Origin: an uncultured Pelagibacteraceae bacterium
GTDB lineage: Bacteria; Pseudomonadota; Alphaproteobacteria; Pelagibacterales; Pelagibacteraceae
DNA: 64,000 nt
Assembly: GCA_902576335.1 (NCBI GenBank)
Contig: CACGVC010000001.1
Span: 86,495 to 150,494 of the forward strand
Direction: 5' to 3'
The notes below the pieces were generated by a model that worked only from the letters and a program-made list of their open reading frames with translations, searched no databases and had not been told where the DNA came from. Every line of letters begins with the position of its first letter. Positions within the stretch are counted from its first letter, which is position 1. This document shows, one piece after another, positions 29,694 through 39,268 of this stretch. The position numbers were made by a program, and so were the translations under genes.

Positions 29694-29729
29694 AACCCCT
29701 ATTTACTCTTATTAAATAGGGGTTTTTTT
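29694..29729 (+). terminator. Intrinsic-terminator-like hairpin / attenuator between dctP-like and dctQ-like genes
   Basis: Perfect 12-bp stem AACCCCTATTTA (29694-29705) / TAAATAGGGGTT (29713-29724), 7-nt loop, T run 29723-29729 abutting ATG at 29730. Confidence 0.88.
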
Positions 29730-30224
29730 ATGAAAAAAAAATATCTACAACTTTGTGACTATATAGCTAAAGCATGTGGTGCATTCGCTGTATTGGCATT
29801 GCTTTTATCAATTTTGGTAATTGTTGAGCTTGTTTTTGAAAGATATTTTTTTCAAAGAGCAATTACATGGCAGACAGAACTCGTTACCATGTTATTGGTT
29901 GCCTCAACTTTTATAGGAAGTGTATACGTTTTAAGTGAAAAAGCTCATGTTAGTATGGAATGGATTTATGACTTTTTATCAAAAAAAAATATAATTAGAT
30001 TAAAAATTTTTACATCATCAATAAGTTTACTTTTTTTCTTAATTTTATTTTATTTTGGATTTTTAATGTTTGAGGAAGCATTTACTAAAAATTATTCAAC
30101 AGGAACTGTTTGGGATCCACCACTTTGGATACCATATTCGTCAATGATGTTGGGAGCTTTGTTAATGATATTACAATATATAGCAGAAATTATAAAATTA
30201 ACTGATGACAAGGATTTTAAATAA
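29730..30224 (+). CDS. TRAP transporter small permease (DctQ family)
   Basis: 4-TM protein: ITWQTELVTMLLVASTFIGSVYVLSEKAHVSMEWI; position between dctP- and dctM-like genes. Confidence 0.88.
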   Translation: MKKKYLQLCDYIAKACGAFAVLALLLSILVIVELVFERYFFQRAITWQTELVTMLLVASTFIGSVYVLSEKAHVSMEWIYDFLSKKNIIRLKIFTSSISLLFFLILFYFGFLMFEEAFTKNYSTGTVWDPPLWIPYSSMMLGALLMILQYIAEIIKLTDDKDFK

Positions 30225-31556
30225 ATGGATCCACTGATTATAGCATTAATTGTTGCAGTATTTACTTTATTGGTACTTTTTTCTGGAATTCCAATTGCTT
30301 TTGGTTTGAGTTTTGTTTCGATTGCTTTGTTAGTAACATTTGAGGGAGTTCAAATGCTTGACGTATTTGCTGAAACATTTTTTGCAGGATTAAATTCTTT
30401 TGTTTTACTTTCCATACCAATGTTTATTTTAATGGGAATGGCTGTTGCCAATTCTCCTGCAGGAAAAGATTTATATACAGGTTTGGATAGATGGCTTTGG
30501 AGAGTACCAGGTGGATTAGTAATTTCTAATATTGGTGCTTGTTCAATTTTTGCAGCTTTAAGTGGATCTAGCCCTGCAACTTGTGCAGCAATTGGAACAA
30601 TGGGAATACCTGAAATGAGGAAAAGAGGGTACTCTGACCAAATCGCAACTGGAACTATTGCAGCTGGAGGAACCCTAGGAGTTTTAATTCCTCCTAGTAT
30701 TGTTTTAATTGTTTATGGAATTGCAACAGGTACATCAATAGGTAGATTATTTTTATGCGGTCTTGTACCTGGTTTCATGTTAGCAGGTATGTTTGCAATT
30801 TGGGCTCTTATTCATAGTTATTTCATTGATAAAGATGCTGCAAAAGCTCTGAGAAATAGAGTGAGACCAACTTTAAAGGAAAAACTTGAAGTATTACCAA
30901 GAATTCTTCCTTTCTTAGCTATCATTGCCGGTGTTTTGTATGTTCTTTATGGAGGGGTTGCAACACCATCTGAGGCATCTGGAGTAGGAGCATTTTTAGT
31001 TTTTGTATTGATTGCAGTAGTTTACAAAATTTATCAACCTAGCAAAATATGGAACATTGTTAAAGTTTCAATGAAAGAAAGTGTCATGATAATGTTTATC
31101 ATTGCTGCATCATATCTTTTTGCTTTTACTCTCTCACAACTCTATGTAACTCAATCTTTAGCACAGAGCATGGTTGAATTAAGTTCAAACAAATGGGTTG
31201 TGTTCATTTTAATAAACATATTTCTTTTAATAGCTGGTTTCTTTTTACCACCAGTCGCAGTTATCGTAATGACTTCAGCTATATTATTACCAGTAATTAC
31301 TACTTTAGGGTTTGATCCATATTGGTTTGCAATAGTGTTTACAATCAATATGGAGATTGGCTTAATTACACCGCCAGTTGGATTAAATCTTTATATTATA
31401 AAAGGAATTACCCCAGACGTTAGTTTGTCAGAAATTTTAAAAGGGTCTATACCATTCATGATAATTATGGCTTTAGCTATAGTAATTTTATGTATTTTTC
31501 CTGAGATTGTTACATGGTTACCTGATAAAATAATGGGTAAGGACCTTGGATTCTAA
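30225..31556 (+). CDS. TRAP transporter large permease (DctM family)
   Basis: LSIPMFILMGMAVANSPAGKDLYTGLDRWLWRVPGGL, ALSGSSPATCAAIGTMGIPEMRKRGYS, GGTLGVLIPPSIVLIVYG. Confidence 0.93.
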   Translation: MDPLIIALIVAVFTLLVLFSGIPIAFGLSFVSIALLVTFEGVQMLDVFAETFFAGLNSFVLLSIPMFILMGMAVANSPAGKDLYTGLDRWLWRVPGGLVISNIGACSIFAALSGSSPATCAAIGTMGIPEMRKRGYSDQIATGTIAAGGTLGVLIPPSIVLIVYGIATGTSIGRLFLCGLVPGFMLAGMFAIWALIHSYFIDKDAAKALRNRVRPTLKEKLEVLPRILPFLAIIAGVLYVLYGGVATPSEASGVGAFLVFVLIAVVYKIYQPSKIWNIVKVSMKESVMIMFIIAASYLFAFTLSQLYVTQSLAQSMVELSSNKWVVFILINIFLLIAGFFLPPVAVIVMTSAILLPVITTLGFDPYWFAIVFTINMEIGLITPPVGLNLYIIKGITPDVSLSEILKGSIPFMIIMALAIVILCIFPEIVTWLPDKIMGKDLGF

Positions 31557-32550
31557 AAAAGAAATAAATAGAAAAATATCAGTTGCTCCAATGATGGATT
31601 GCACTGATAGACACGATCGTTTCTTCTTAAGACTGATGAGTAAAAATGTAATGCTCTATACTGAAATGGTAGCTACAAAATCAGCAATTCATGGTGATAG
31701 AAAAAAAATCTTGTCTTTCAGTCCTGAGGAAAAACCTCTGGCTTTACAAGTTGGTGGTTCCAATAAGGATGAACTAGCAGAAGTTGCTAAAATCGGAGAA
31801 GACATGGGGTATGACGAAATAAATATTAACCTTGGATGTCCTAGCAAAAAAGTTCAAAAAAACAAATTTGGCGCATGTTTAATGAAAGAACCAGAGTTAG
31901 TAGCTGAGTGTATACACGCAATGGTAAGTGCTTGTAAAATTCCAGTAACTGCCAAAACTCGTATTGGTTTTGATGATGTAGAAGATTTTGATTATCTGAA
32001 TAATTTTATTAGACAAATGAGAGATGCAGGAGCAAAAACATTTATTTTGCATGCAAGAAAAGCAATGCTAAGTGGATTATCTCCAAAACAAAATTTGAAT
32101 ATTCCAAAGTTAAACTACGATATGGTTTACAAAATTAAAAAAGAAAATACAAATTTAGAAATTATAATTAATGGAGGCATAACCAAAGTAAGTGAAATAA
32201 AAGATCATTTAAATTATTGCGATGGTGTCATGATTGGCAGATCTATTTATCAAAACCCATATTCTCTCGTTGAAATAGAAAAAGAAATTTTTAATGTCGA
32301 CAATAGCCCTACAAGAGAAGAAGTTGTTCAAAAACTTTTGGAGTATTTAGATAAAGAAGTTAAAGAGGGTACCAAAGTTAATCACATAATGAGACACACA
32401 GTTGGACTATATCATGGTCAAGTTGGATCTAAAGAATGGAAAAGGTATTTAAGTGATAATATGATGGCAAGAGACTCTGATTTTCAAAAAGCAAAACATA
32501 TTATGACTATTGTTCAAAATAATGAAAAAGCAAATCAAACAAGTCGGTAA
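31546..32550 (+). CDS. dusA: tRNA-dihydrouridine synthase (DusA type)
   Basis: ISVAPMMDCTDRHDRFFLRLMSKNVMLYTEMV; NLGCPSKKVQKNKFGACLMKEPELVAEC; FILHARKAMLSGLSPKQN. Confidence 0.92.
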   Translation: MDSKKEINRKISVAPMMDCTDRHDRFFLRLMSKNVMLYTEMVATKSAIHGDRKKILSFSPEEKPLALQVGGSNKDELAEVAKIGEDMGYDEININLGCPSKKVQKNKFGACLMKEPELVAECIHAMVSACKIPVTAKTRIGFDDVEDFDYLNNFIRQMRDAGAKTFILHARKAMLSGLSPKQNLNIPKLNYDMVYKIKKENTNLEIIINGGITKVSEIKDHLNYCDGVMIGRSIYQNPYSLVEIEKEIFNVDNSPTREEVVQKLLEYLDKEVKEGTKVNHIMRHTVGLYHGQVGSKEWKRYLSDNMMARDSDFQKAKHIMTIVQNNEKANQTSR

Positions 32551-33386
32551 TGGAAATAATAGATTTAAGTGAATTAATAAATTTATTATTAGTCTTGGGT
32601 GTTGCAGCAGCAGTCGCAGGTTTTTTAGCTGGCTTACTAGGTGTTGGTGGAGGAATTATTATGGTTCCTGCTTTATACTATGCTTTCACGGTTTTAGATT
32701 TTGATATTATAACAAGAATGCATTTATCAGTTGGTACCTCTTTAGCAATAATAATTCCAACATCTATTATTTCTACAAAAACACATATGGAATATGATGC
32801 AGTGGATTTTAAAATGGTAAAATCATTTGGTATTTTTATTTTATTTGGAGTAATTGCTGGAACTTTTTTAGCTGTGAACTTGAAAACTGCAGCGTTAGTT
32901 TTATTCTTTTCTATATTTGCTTTTATTGTAGGTTTATTTTTTATTTTTTTGAGAGAAAAACTTCTCGAAAATCCAAAAGAGATTTCTGATTTAGTAAAAA
33001 ATATTTCTGGTATTGTGATAGGTTTTATCTCAGTGCCTCTTGGAATTGGTGGTGGTTCATTAATGGTGCCTTTTATGAGAACATTTGGTTATGATATCAG
33101 AAAATCCATTGGAACAGCCGCTGCAGTAGGTTTTTTGATCGCTGTGAGCGGTAGCATAACAATGATTTTAGGGGGTAAAATAATCAATAATGTAAGCACT
33201 CCTTTTAGTATTGGTTACATAAACTTATTAGGTTTTCTGGTTTTTGTACCAGTAACAACTGTCATGGCTCGTTTAGGCGCAAAAGCAGTTTATAGAATTG
33301 ATAAAAAATTATTAAGTAAAATTTTTGGAACTTTTTTAATTATAGTGTCTATTAGATCGTTTATTGAGTATCTAAATATTAGTTAA
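32550..33386 (+). CDS. Sulfite exporter TauE/SafE family membrane protein
   Basis: GFLAGLLGVGGGIIMVPALYY; SVPLGIGGGSLMVPFMRTFGYDIRKSIGTAAAVG. Confidence 0.88.
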   Translation: MEIIDLSELINLLLVLGVAAAVAGFLAGLLGVGGGIIMVPALYYAFTVLDFDIITRMHLSVGTSLAIIIPTSIISTKTHMEYDAVDFKMVKSFGIFILFGVIAGTFLAVNLKTAALVLFFSIFAFIVGLFFIFLREKLLENPKEISDLVKNISGIVIGFISVPLGIGGGSLMVPFMRTFGYDIRKSIGTAAAVGFLIAVSGSITMILGGKIINNVSTPFSIGYINLLGFLVFVPVTTVMARLGAKAVYRIDKKLLSKIFGTFLIIVSIRSFIEYLNIS

Positions 33387-33388
33387 AA

Positions 33389-33595
33389 TTAATTTTGATC
33401 AGTGCCCCATTTAATTTTATTCCAAATTCTCTCGTGAAAATAGTAGAAAAAAAGTGGTACTATCGATCCAACTCCTAATATTCCTGCGACTTTAAAAGAA
33501 CCAGTAAAAATATATCCAAACAACATCCAGTATACAAATATAAGAAATCTCCAAGAAAAAGTTTTTGCAACTGATCTTATCTTTTTGTCTGCCAT
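33389..33595 (-). CDS. DUF2061 family membrane protein
   Basis: KTFSWRFLIFVYWMLFGYIFTGSFKVAGILG...FYYFHERIWNKIKWG. Confidence 0.75.
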   Translation of the reverse strand: MADKKIRSVAKTFSWRFLIFVYWMLFGYIFTGSFKVAGILGVGSIVPLFFYYFHERIWNKIKWGTDQN

Positions 33596-33629
33596 TTAAC
33601 TGTATTAAATTCTTATTTAAAGATGGGGC

Positions 33630-33661
33630 AGGGGTGGTTTCAGTCTCCCTCTACCACCCTT
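33630..33661. other. G+C-rich intergenic stem-loop, candidate structured RNA
   Basis: AGGGGTGGT - 14 nt - ACCACCCTT (9 pairs including one G-T) in an otherwise very AT-rich 150-bp spacer. Confidence 0.45.
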
Positions 33662-33746
33662 AATAAAACTTTATTTGATTCTTAAAAAAACACAAAACTC
33701 GTAATAATTGAATTTATTAGTTGTTGATAAATAGATTAAAGAAAGA

Positions 33747-35201
33747 TTATAATTTTTGGTCGTATTCACCAATTTTACCAGTTTTTTGTAATAATTGATC
33801 AATAAATTCAAATATTTTTTTCTTTCTTTCATCAGAAGTTGGGCTCTCAGTAACAACCACTAGCGAAGGTTTATTTGATGAAGCTCTAATTAAGCCCCAG
33901 GATCCATCATTAAATGAAAATCTTACTCCATTTACAGTAATAATTTCTGTTATTTCTTGTTGGTCAATTTTAGTTTTATTATTTTTTATATTTTCGATTT
34001 CCTTTACAAGTTGATTTACTACCTCATACTTTTCATTATCTTTGCAAAACGGAGCCATTGTAGGTGATTGAAATGTTTTTGGTAACTCATCCATTATTTC
34101 ACTAATTTTTCTATTATCGTTATCAAGTAAGTGACACACTTGGATGGCTGAATTGATACCATCATCATATCCATACCCTAGAGGTTGATTAAAAAAGAAA
34201 TGCCCACTTTTCTCAAAACCGGCTAGCGCTTTCTCATTATGAACTTTTCTTTTAATATGGGAATGACCTGTCTTCCAATAAATCGTTTGGCATTGATTAT
34301 CTTTTAATATTTTGTCGTTAGAATATAAGCCTGTTGATTTGACATCTACAATGAATTTAGAATTTTTATGAGTGTTAGAAAGATTTCTTGCAATTAAAAG
34401 ACCAATTTTATCTGAAAATATTTCATTTCCTTTATCATCTATCACTCCTAATCTATCACCATCCCCATCAAAACCAAAACCAATATCGGCATTATTTTCT
34501 TTTACAAATTTTGATATTTCGTGAAGCATTTCTAGATCTTCTGGATTTGGATTATATTTTGGAAATGTCCAATCTAATTTACAGTCTAATTCAATTACAT
34601 CACAACCTATTCCCCTTAAAATATCAGGTGCAAAAATACCTGCAGTACCGTTTCCACATGCAACAACAGCCTTTATTTTTTTTTTAATTTTATTTTTTTT
34701 TATTAAATCGTTTTTATATATTTGTTGAAAATTGCATATTTGCTTTTCACTTCCACTACCTGTCGAAAAGCTTTGATTCAACGTAATTTCTTTTAATTCT
34801 TTCATCTCATCTGGTGCGTGAGTTAATCCCTTTTTGATACCCATTTTTACACCAGTCCAACCATTTTCGTTATGGCTGGCAGTTATCATTGCAACTGCAT
34901 CTGAGTTTAAATTAAATTGAGCAAAATAGACCATTGGAGATAATGATAATCCTACATCTTCGACATTACACCCTGTTGAAATAAGGCCCTTCTTAAATGC
35001 TTTCTTAATATCTTCACTGTAAGATCTATAATCATGACCCACTATTACTCTCGGATTATTTTTTTTTGTGTGTTCAATAATTTGTGACCCGAATCCTTTC
35101 CCTAGATTCGTCATTCCATCCAAATTTATGTCTTTCTCATACAACCATCTGGCATCATATTCTCTAAATCCATAAGGACTTATTTTTAAATTTTCAGACA
35201 T
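33747..35201 (-). CDS. Phosphomannomutase/phosphoglucomutase family
   Basis: FREYDARWLYEKDINLDGMTNLGKGFG, MITASHNENGWTGVKMG, GFGFDGDGDRLGVID. Confidence 0.9.
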   Translation of the reverse strand: MSENLKISPYGFREYDARWLYEKDINLDGMTNLGKGFGSQIIEHTKKNNPRVIVGHDYRSYSEDIKKAFKKGLISTGCNVEDVGLSLSPMVYFAQFNLNSDAVAMITASHNENGWTGVKMGIKKGLTHAPDEMKELKEITLNQSFSTGSGSEKQICNFQQIYKNDLIKKNKIKKKIKAVVACGNGTAGIFAPDILRGIGCDVIELDCKLDWTFPKYNPNPEDLEMLHEISKFVKENNADIGFGFDGDGDRLGVIDDKGNEIFSDKIGLLIARNLSNTHKNSKFIVDVKSTGLYSNDKILKDNQCQTIYWKTGHSHIKRKVHNEKALAGFEKSGHFFFNQPLGYGYDDGINSAIQVCHLLDNDNRKISEIMDELPKTFQSPTMAPFCKDNEKYEVVNQLVKEIENIKNNKTKIDQQEITEIITVNGVRFSFNDGSWGLIRASSNKPSLVVVTESPTSDERKKKIFEFIDQLLQKTGKIGEYDQKL

Positions 35202-35282
35202 AATTGTTAATTACTTACATTTTTTTGGATTTTTTTATTGATATTTTTTTTACCACGTTCTATAAATGTTCTATTGATTTGT

Positions 35283-35328
35283 TGTTTATATAGTATATTA
35301 ACACCAAGCGCACACAACATATAGTTGT
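35283..35328 (+). promoter_or_regulatory. Tandem NrdR-box-like sites upstream of nrdA
   Basis: TGTTTATATAGTATA (35283-35297) and ACAACATATAGTTGT (35314-35328), shared ATATAGT cores exactly 31 bp apart; TATAAT at 35347-35352. Confidence 0.65.
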
Positions 35329-35362
35329 TTTCGTTAAAATAACAAATATAATACTTTAATTT

Positions 35363-37303
35363 ATGAATAAAATAGTATCGCTAGCAATTAAGAAAGCTGT
35401 CTCTGAATATAACCCCAAGGTTGAAAAAGTTGAAAGTGATAACAGGCCTGATTTATTCTCGCTTAACTATGAAACTGAGCTTTTTCAAAATGATAGAGGC
35501 ATCATAATCAAAATTGACAGATCCAGAGATGTAAATCTTACTGATTTTGGAAAAGCAACTTTAAAAGATAGATATCTTGGCCATAACGAGTCTTTTCAAG
35601 ATTTGTTTGCGAGAGTTGCTAGCACTTATGCTGATGATAATTTGCATGCTCAAAGAATTTACAACTACATAAGTAAATTATGGTTTATGCCAGCAACACC
35701 TGTTTTATCGAATGGCGGTACAAAAAGAGGTTTGCCTATTTCATGTTTTCTTAATGAGGCTTCTGATAGTCTTGGAGGTATACTTGACCTTTGGAGCGAA
35801 AATGTTTGGTTAGCTGCAAAAGGTGGTGGTATTGGTAGTTACTGGGGAAATTTAAGATCTATCGGAGAAAAAATTGGTAAAGTAGGAAAAACTTCCGGAA
35901 TTATTCCTTTCATAAAAGTTATGGACTCTTTAACTATGGCAATAAGTCAAGGTTCATTAAGAAGAGGGTCCGCAGCCTGCTATCTCCCGATTGATCATCC
36001 TGAGATTGAGGAATTTATGGAAATGAGAAGACCAACTGGTGGTGATCCAAATAGAAAAGCTCTTAATTTACATCATGGTGTTTTGGTTACAGATGCATTT
36101 ATGAGAGCAGTTGAAAATGATGAAGAATGGGCATTGAAAAGTCCAGCCGATGGATCCATTCAACAAACAATTTCTGCAAGAAATTTATGGATAAGATTAT
36201 TAACAGCTCGGATTGAAACTGGAGAACCTTATATTATCTACATTGATACTGTTAATAGACAAATTCCACAACATCATAAGCTTGCAAACTTAACAGTTAA
36301 AACATCCAACCTTTGCAGCGAAATAACTTTACCAACAGGTATAGACAAAGATGGAAGAGACAGAACAGCTGTTTGTTGTTTGTCTTCTTTAAATTTAGAA
36401 AAATATGATGAGTGGAAAGACGATCCAAACATGATTGCAGATGTAATGAGATTTTTAGATAATGTTTTATCTGATTTTATTAATAAAGCTCCAGATCAAT
36501 TCAAAGATGCTAAATATTCTGCAGAAAGAGAAAGAAGTGTTGGTCTTGGTGTAATGGGTTTTCACTCTTTCTTACAGAAGAAAAGAATTCCACTTGAATC
36601 AGTAATGGCAAAATCTTGGAATAAAAAAATATTCAAACAAATTGATGAACAAGTCAATCAAGCCTCAAAAGATTTGGCGGAGGAAAGAGGTGCTTGTCCA
36701 GATGCAGCTGAGTATGGTTACATGGAAAGATTTTCAAATAAAACTGCGATAGCTCCAACTGCATCAATTTCAATTATTTGTGGAGGTGCCTCACCTGGGG
36801 TTGAACCAATTGCAGCCAATAGTTATACGCATAAAACTTTGTCGGGTTCTTTTAATGTAAGAAATAGATATCTTGAAGAAATACTTGAAAGTCACGGTAA
36901 AAATGATGATGAAACTTGGTCGACAATTACTACAAATCAAGGTTCAGTTTCTCACCTAGACTTTTTAACTGATCTTGAAAAAGATGTTTTCAAAACTGCA
37001 TTTGAGTTAAATCAAAAATGGATTATTGAATTAAGTGGAGATCGAACTCCATATATTTCTCAAGCACAATCAGTTAATTTATTTTTGCCAGCAGATGTTC
37101 ATAAAAAAGAATTACATAGAATTCATTTTGATGCATGGAAAAAAGGTCTTAAAAGCCTTTATTATTGCAGATCGAAATCAATTCAAAGAGCTGAAAATAT
37201 CAATAATGCTAACTCAACTGATATTACAGCCAATGTATATAAATCAATAAAACAACAATCTAACGATCAACCAGAATACGAGGAGTGTTTATCATGTCAG
37301 TAG
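35363..37303 (+). CDS. nrdA: Ribonucleoside-diphosphate reductase alpha subunit
   Basis: PATPVLSNGGTKRGLPISCFLNE, GGGIGSYWGNLRSIGE, SNLCSEITLP, ending in Cys motif EECLSCQ. Confidence 0.93.
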   Translation: MNKIVSLAIKKAVSEYNPKVEKVESDNRPDLFSLNYETELFQNDRGIIIKIDRSRDVNLTDFGKATLKDRYLGHNESFQDLFARVASTYADDNLHAQRIYNYISKLWFMPATPVLSNGGTKRGLPISCFLNEASDSLGGILDLWSENVWLAAKGGGIGSYWGNLRSIGEKIGKVGKTSGIIPFIKVMDSLTMAISQGSLRRGSAACYLPIDHPEIEEFMEMRRPTGGDPNRKALNLHHGVLVTDAFMRAVENDEEWALKSPADGSIQQTISARNLWIRLLTARIETGEPYIIYIDTVNRQIPQHHKLANLTVKTSNLCSEITLPTGIDKDGRDRTAVCCLSSLNLEKYDEWKDDPNMIADVMRFLDNVLSDFINKAPDQFKDAKYSAERERSVGLGVMGFHSFLQKKRIPLESVMAKSWNKKIFKQIDEQVNQASKDLAEERGACPDAAEYGYMERFSNKTAIAPTASISIICGGASPGVEPIAANSYTHKTLSGSFNVRNRYLEEILESHGKNDDETWSTITTNQGSVSHLDFLTDLEKDVFKTAFELNQKWIIELSGDRTPYISQAQSVNLFLPADVHKKELHRIHFDAWKKGLKSLYYCRSKSIQRAENINNANSTDITANVYKSIKQQSNDQPEYEECLSCQ

Positions 37304-38310
37304 CAGAAAAAACTAAGACGGAAAAAAAAGAAATTTTACAACCAAAAAAGATGGGTTTATTAGTAGAAAATCCCGTATACAAACCATTTAGATATCCATG
37401 GTGTTATGATGCATGGTTAACTCAGCAAAGAATTCACTGGTTACCAGAAGAGGTGCCACTAGGTGACGATGTACGAGATTGGCAAAAAAATTTATCACAA
37501 CCTGAAAAAAATTTGGTCACTCAAATATTTAGATTTTTCACTCAAGCAGATGTTGAGGTTAACAACTGTTATTTAAGACACTACACAACAGTATTTAAAC
37601 CAACAGAAGTATTAATGATGATGACAGCTTTTGCAGCGATGGAAACAGTTCACGTAGCTGCGTACTCACACTTATTAGATACAATCGGAATGCCTGAGTC
37701 AGAATATTCAGCTTTTATGAAGTACAAGGAGATGAAAGATAAATATGATTACATGCAAGGTTTTAATGTAAATTCGAAAGAAGATATTGCAAAGACTGTT
37801 GCAGTTTTTAGTGCTTTTACAGAAGGTTTACAATTATTTGCTAGTTTCGCAATTCTTTTAAATTTTCCAAGACATAACAAATTAAAAGGAATGGGACAGA
37901 TAGTAACCTGGTCTGTTAGAGATGAAACTCTTCATTGCAACTCGATGATTAGAATTTTTAAAGAGTTTATTAAAGAAAACCCAGAAATTTGGACACCAAA
38001 ATTAAAAAAAGAACTTTATGAAGCTTGCAGAACAATCGTTGAGCATGAAGATGCTTTTATAGATTTAGCTTTTGAAATGGGTCCAATGGAAGGTTTAACT
38101 GCACAAGAAGTTAAGGACTATATTAGATTTATAGGTAATAGAAGATTGGTCCAATTAGGATTAGAGCCAATTTATGATGTAGAAAAAAATCCACTTGGAT
38201 GGCTTGACACAATGCTTAACGCTGTTGAGCACATGAACTTCTTTGAAGGTCGTGCTACAGAGTATTCTAAAGCATCAACTCAAGGGACTTGGGTTGAAGC
38301 TTTTAGTTAA
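37294..38310 (+). CDS. nrdB: Ribonucleoside-diphosphate reductase beta subunit
   Basis: PWCYDAWLTQQRIHWLPEEVPLGDDVRDW; FAAMETVHVAAYSHLLDTIGMPESEY; VRDETLHCNSMIRIFKEF. Confidence 0.94.
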   Translation: MSVAEKTKTEKKEILQPKKMGLLVENPVYKPFRYPWCYDAWLTQQRIHWLPEEVPLGDDVRDWQKNLSQPEKNLVTQIFRFFTQADVEVNNCYLRHYTTVFKPTEVLMMMTAFAAMETVHVAAYSHLLDTIGMPESEYSAFMKYKEMKDKYDYMQGFNVNSKEDIAKTVAVFSAFTEGLQLFASFAILLNFPRHNKLKGMGQIVTWSVRDETLHCNSMIRIFKEFIKENPEIWTPKLKKELYEACRTIVEHEDAFIDLAFEMGPMEGLTAQEVKDYIRFIGNRRLVQLGLEPIYDVEKNPLGWLDTMLNAVEHMNFFEGRATEYSKASTQGTWVEAFS

Positions 38311-38361
38311 TTTTTAAATAAATTACTAGATAGATCGCCATAATTTATCTAATATGGCTAG

Positions 38362-38610
38362 ATGATTGTGTCGCCTTGCATAAGTATTTGCAAAACAGAT
38401 CCTGTAACAGGTTTTTGTTATGGGTGTGGAAGGACCAATAAAGAAAAAAAAAATTGGAAACTCAGTGAAACCACTGATGAATGGAAGAAAAAAAATCTTA
38501 TAGAAATTAAAAGTAGACTTAATGGTTGGCAATTAAATAGCTTTGAGGATTCATATAAAAATAAAGTTGAAAACGGTATTTCTCTTTTTAAAAAAGAAAT
38601 ACTTAAATAA
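38362..38610 (+). CDS. DUF1289 family small cysteine-rich protein
   Basis: SPCISICKTDPVTGFCYGCGRTNKEKKNW. Confidence 0.82.
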   Translation: MIVSPCISICKTDPVTGFCYGCGRTNKEKKNWKLSETTDEWKKKNLIEIKSRLNGWQLNSFEDSYKNKVENGISLFKKEILK

Positions 38611-38637
38611 ATCATTATTAACTTAATTAAATAATTA

Positions 38638-39264
38638 ATGAAATATAAGAAATATTTTAGGAAAACAAGCCTTAAACAAAAAGGCCATGGAGATTTCCTT
38701 TTAGACGAAGTTAGAAAAGAACAACCTAAAATTTTTTTAGAGATAGGAGTTTTTCATGGAGTTACTGCGCGAAATATTTGTGAATTACTTTATCAAACTC
38801 ATAAAAATGATTTTAAATATATAGGGCTGGATTTATTTGCAGAAAATGAAGAAAATAAAAATGAGGTTATACCTAATAATACATTTAACAACCCTTTAAA
38901 AAAAATTTATTTTAAATATATTAAAAAACAAAATCCATATAGTCTTGAAGCCGTAAAAGATTTATTAAAAAAATTTGAAAATAATGTTCATTTAATTCAA
39001 GGAAATTCAAACAAAGTTTTGGAAAAAATTGACATGAGTAAAATAGATTATGTTTTTTTAGATGGGGGTCATGAATATAATACTGTTAAGAACGATTTGG
39101 ATAACTGCATTGAAGTTATAAAAAAAGGTGGAACTGTTTTATGCGATGACTATAATTTAGGCTCAGCACCAGGTGTTAAAAGAGCAATTGATGAATTTGT
39201 AAAAAAAAATCAATTAAATGTTGAGATACTTTGTGAAAATCGATTTGCTAAAATTCAAAAATAA
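38638..39264 (+). CDS. Class I SAM-dependent methyltransferase
   Basis: FLEIGVFHGVTARNICE; DYVFLDGGHEYNTVKNDLDNCIEVIKKGGTVLCDDYN. Confidence 0.82.
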   Translation: MKYKKYFRKTSLKQKGHGDFLLDEVRKEQPKIFLEIGVFHGVTARNICELLYQTHKNDFKYIGLDLFAENEENKNEVIPNNTFNNPLKKIYFKYIKKQNPYSLEAVKDLLKKFENNVHLIQGNSNKVLEKIDMSKIDYVFLDGGHEYNTVKNDLDNCIEVIKKGGTVLCDDYNLGSAPGVKRAIDEFVKKNQLNVEILCENRFAKIQK

Positions 39265-39268
39265 AAAA

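Noticed and set aside
33630-33661. Considered tmRNA piece, tRNA fragment or TPP riboswitch for the G+C-rich spacer
   Set aside because: No convincing T-arm, CCA end, tag ORF or TPP core motif; left as an unclassified candidate.
34388-34687. Plus-strand 99-aa ORF inside phosphomannomutase gene
   Set aside because: Low-complexity Leu/Gln/His-rich antisense translation of a conserved gene.
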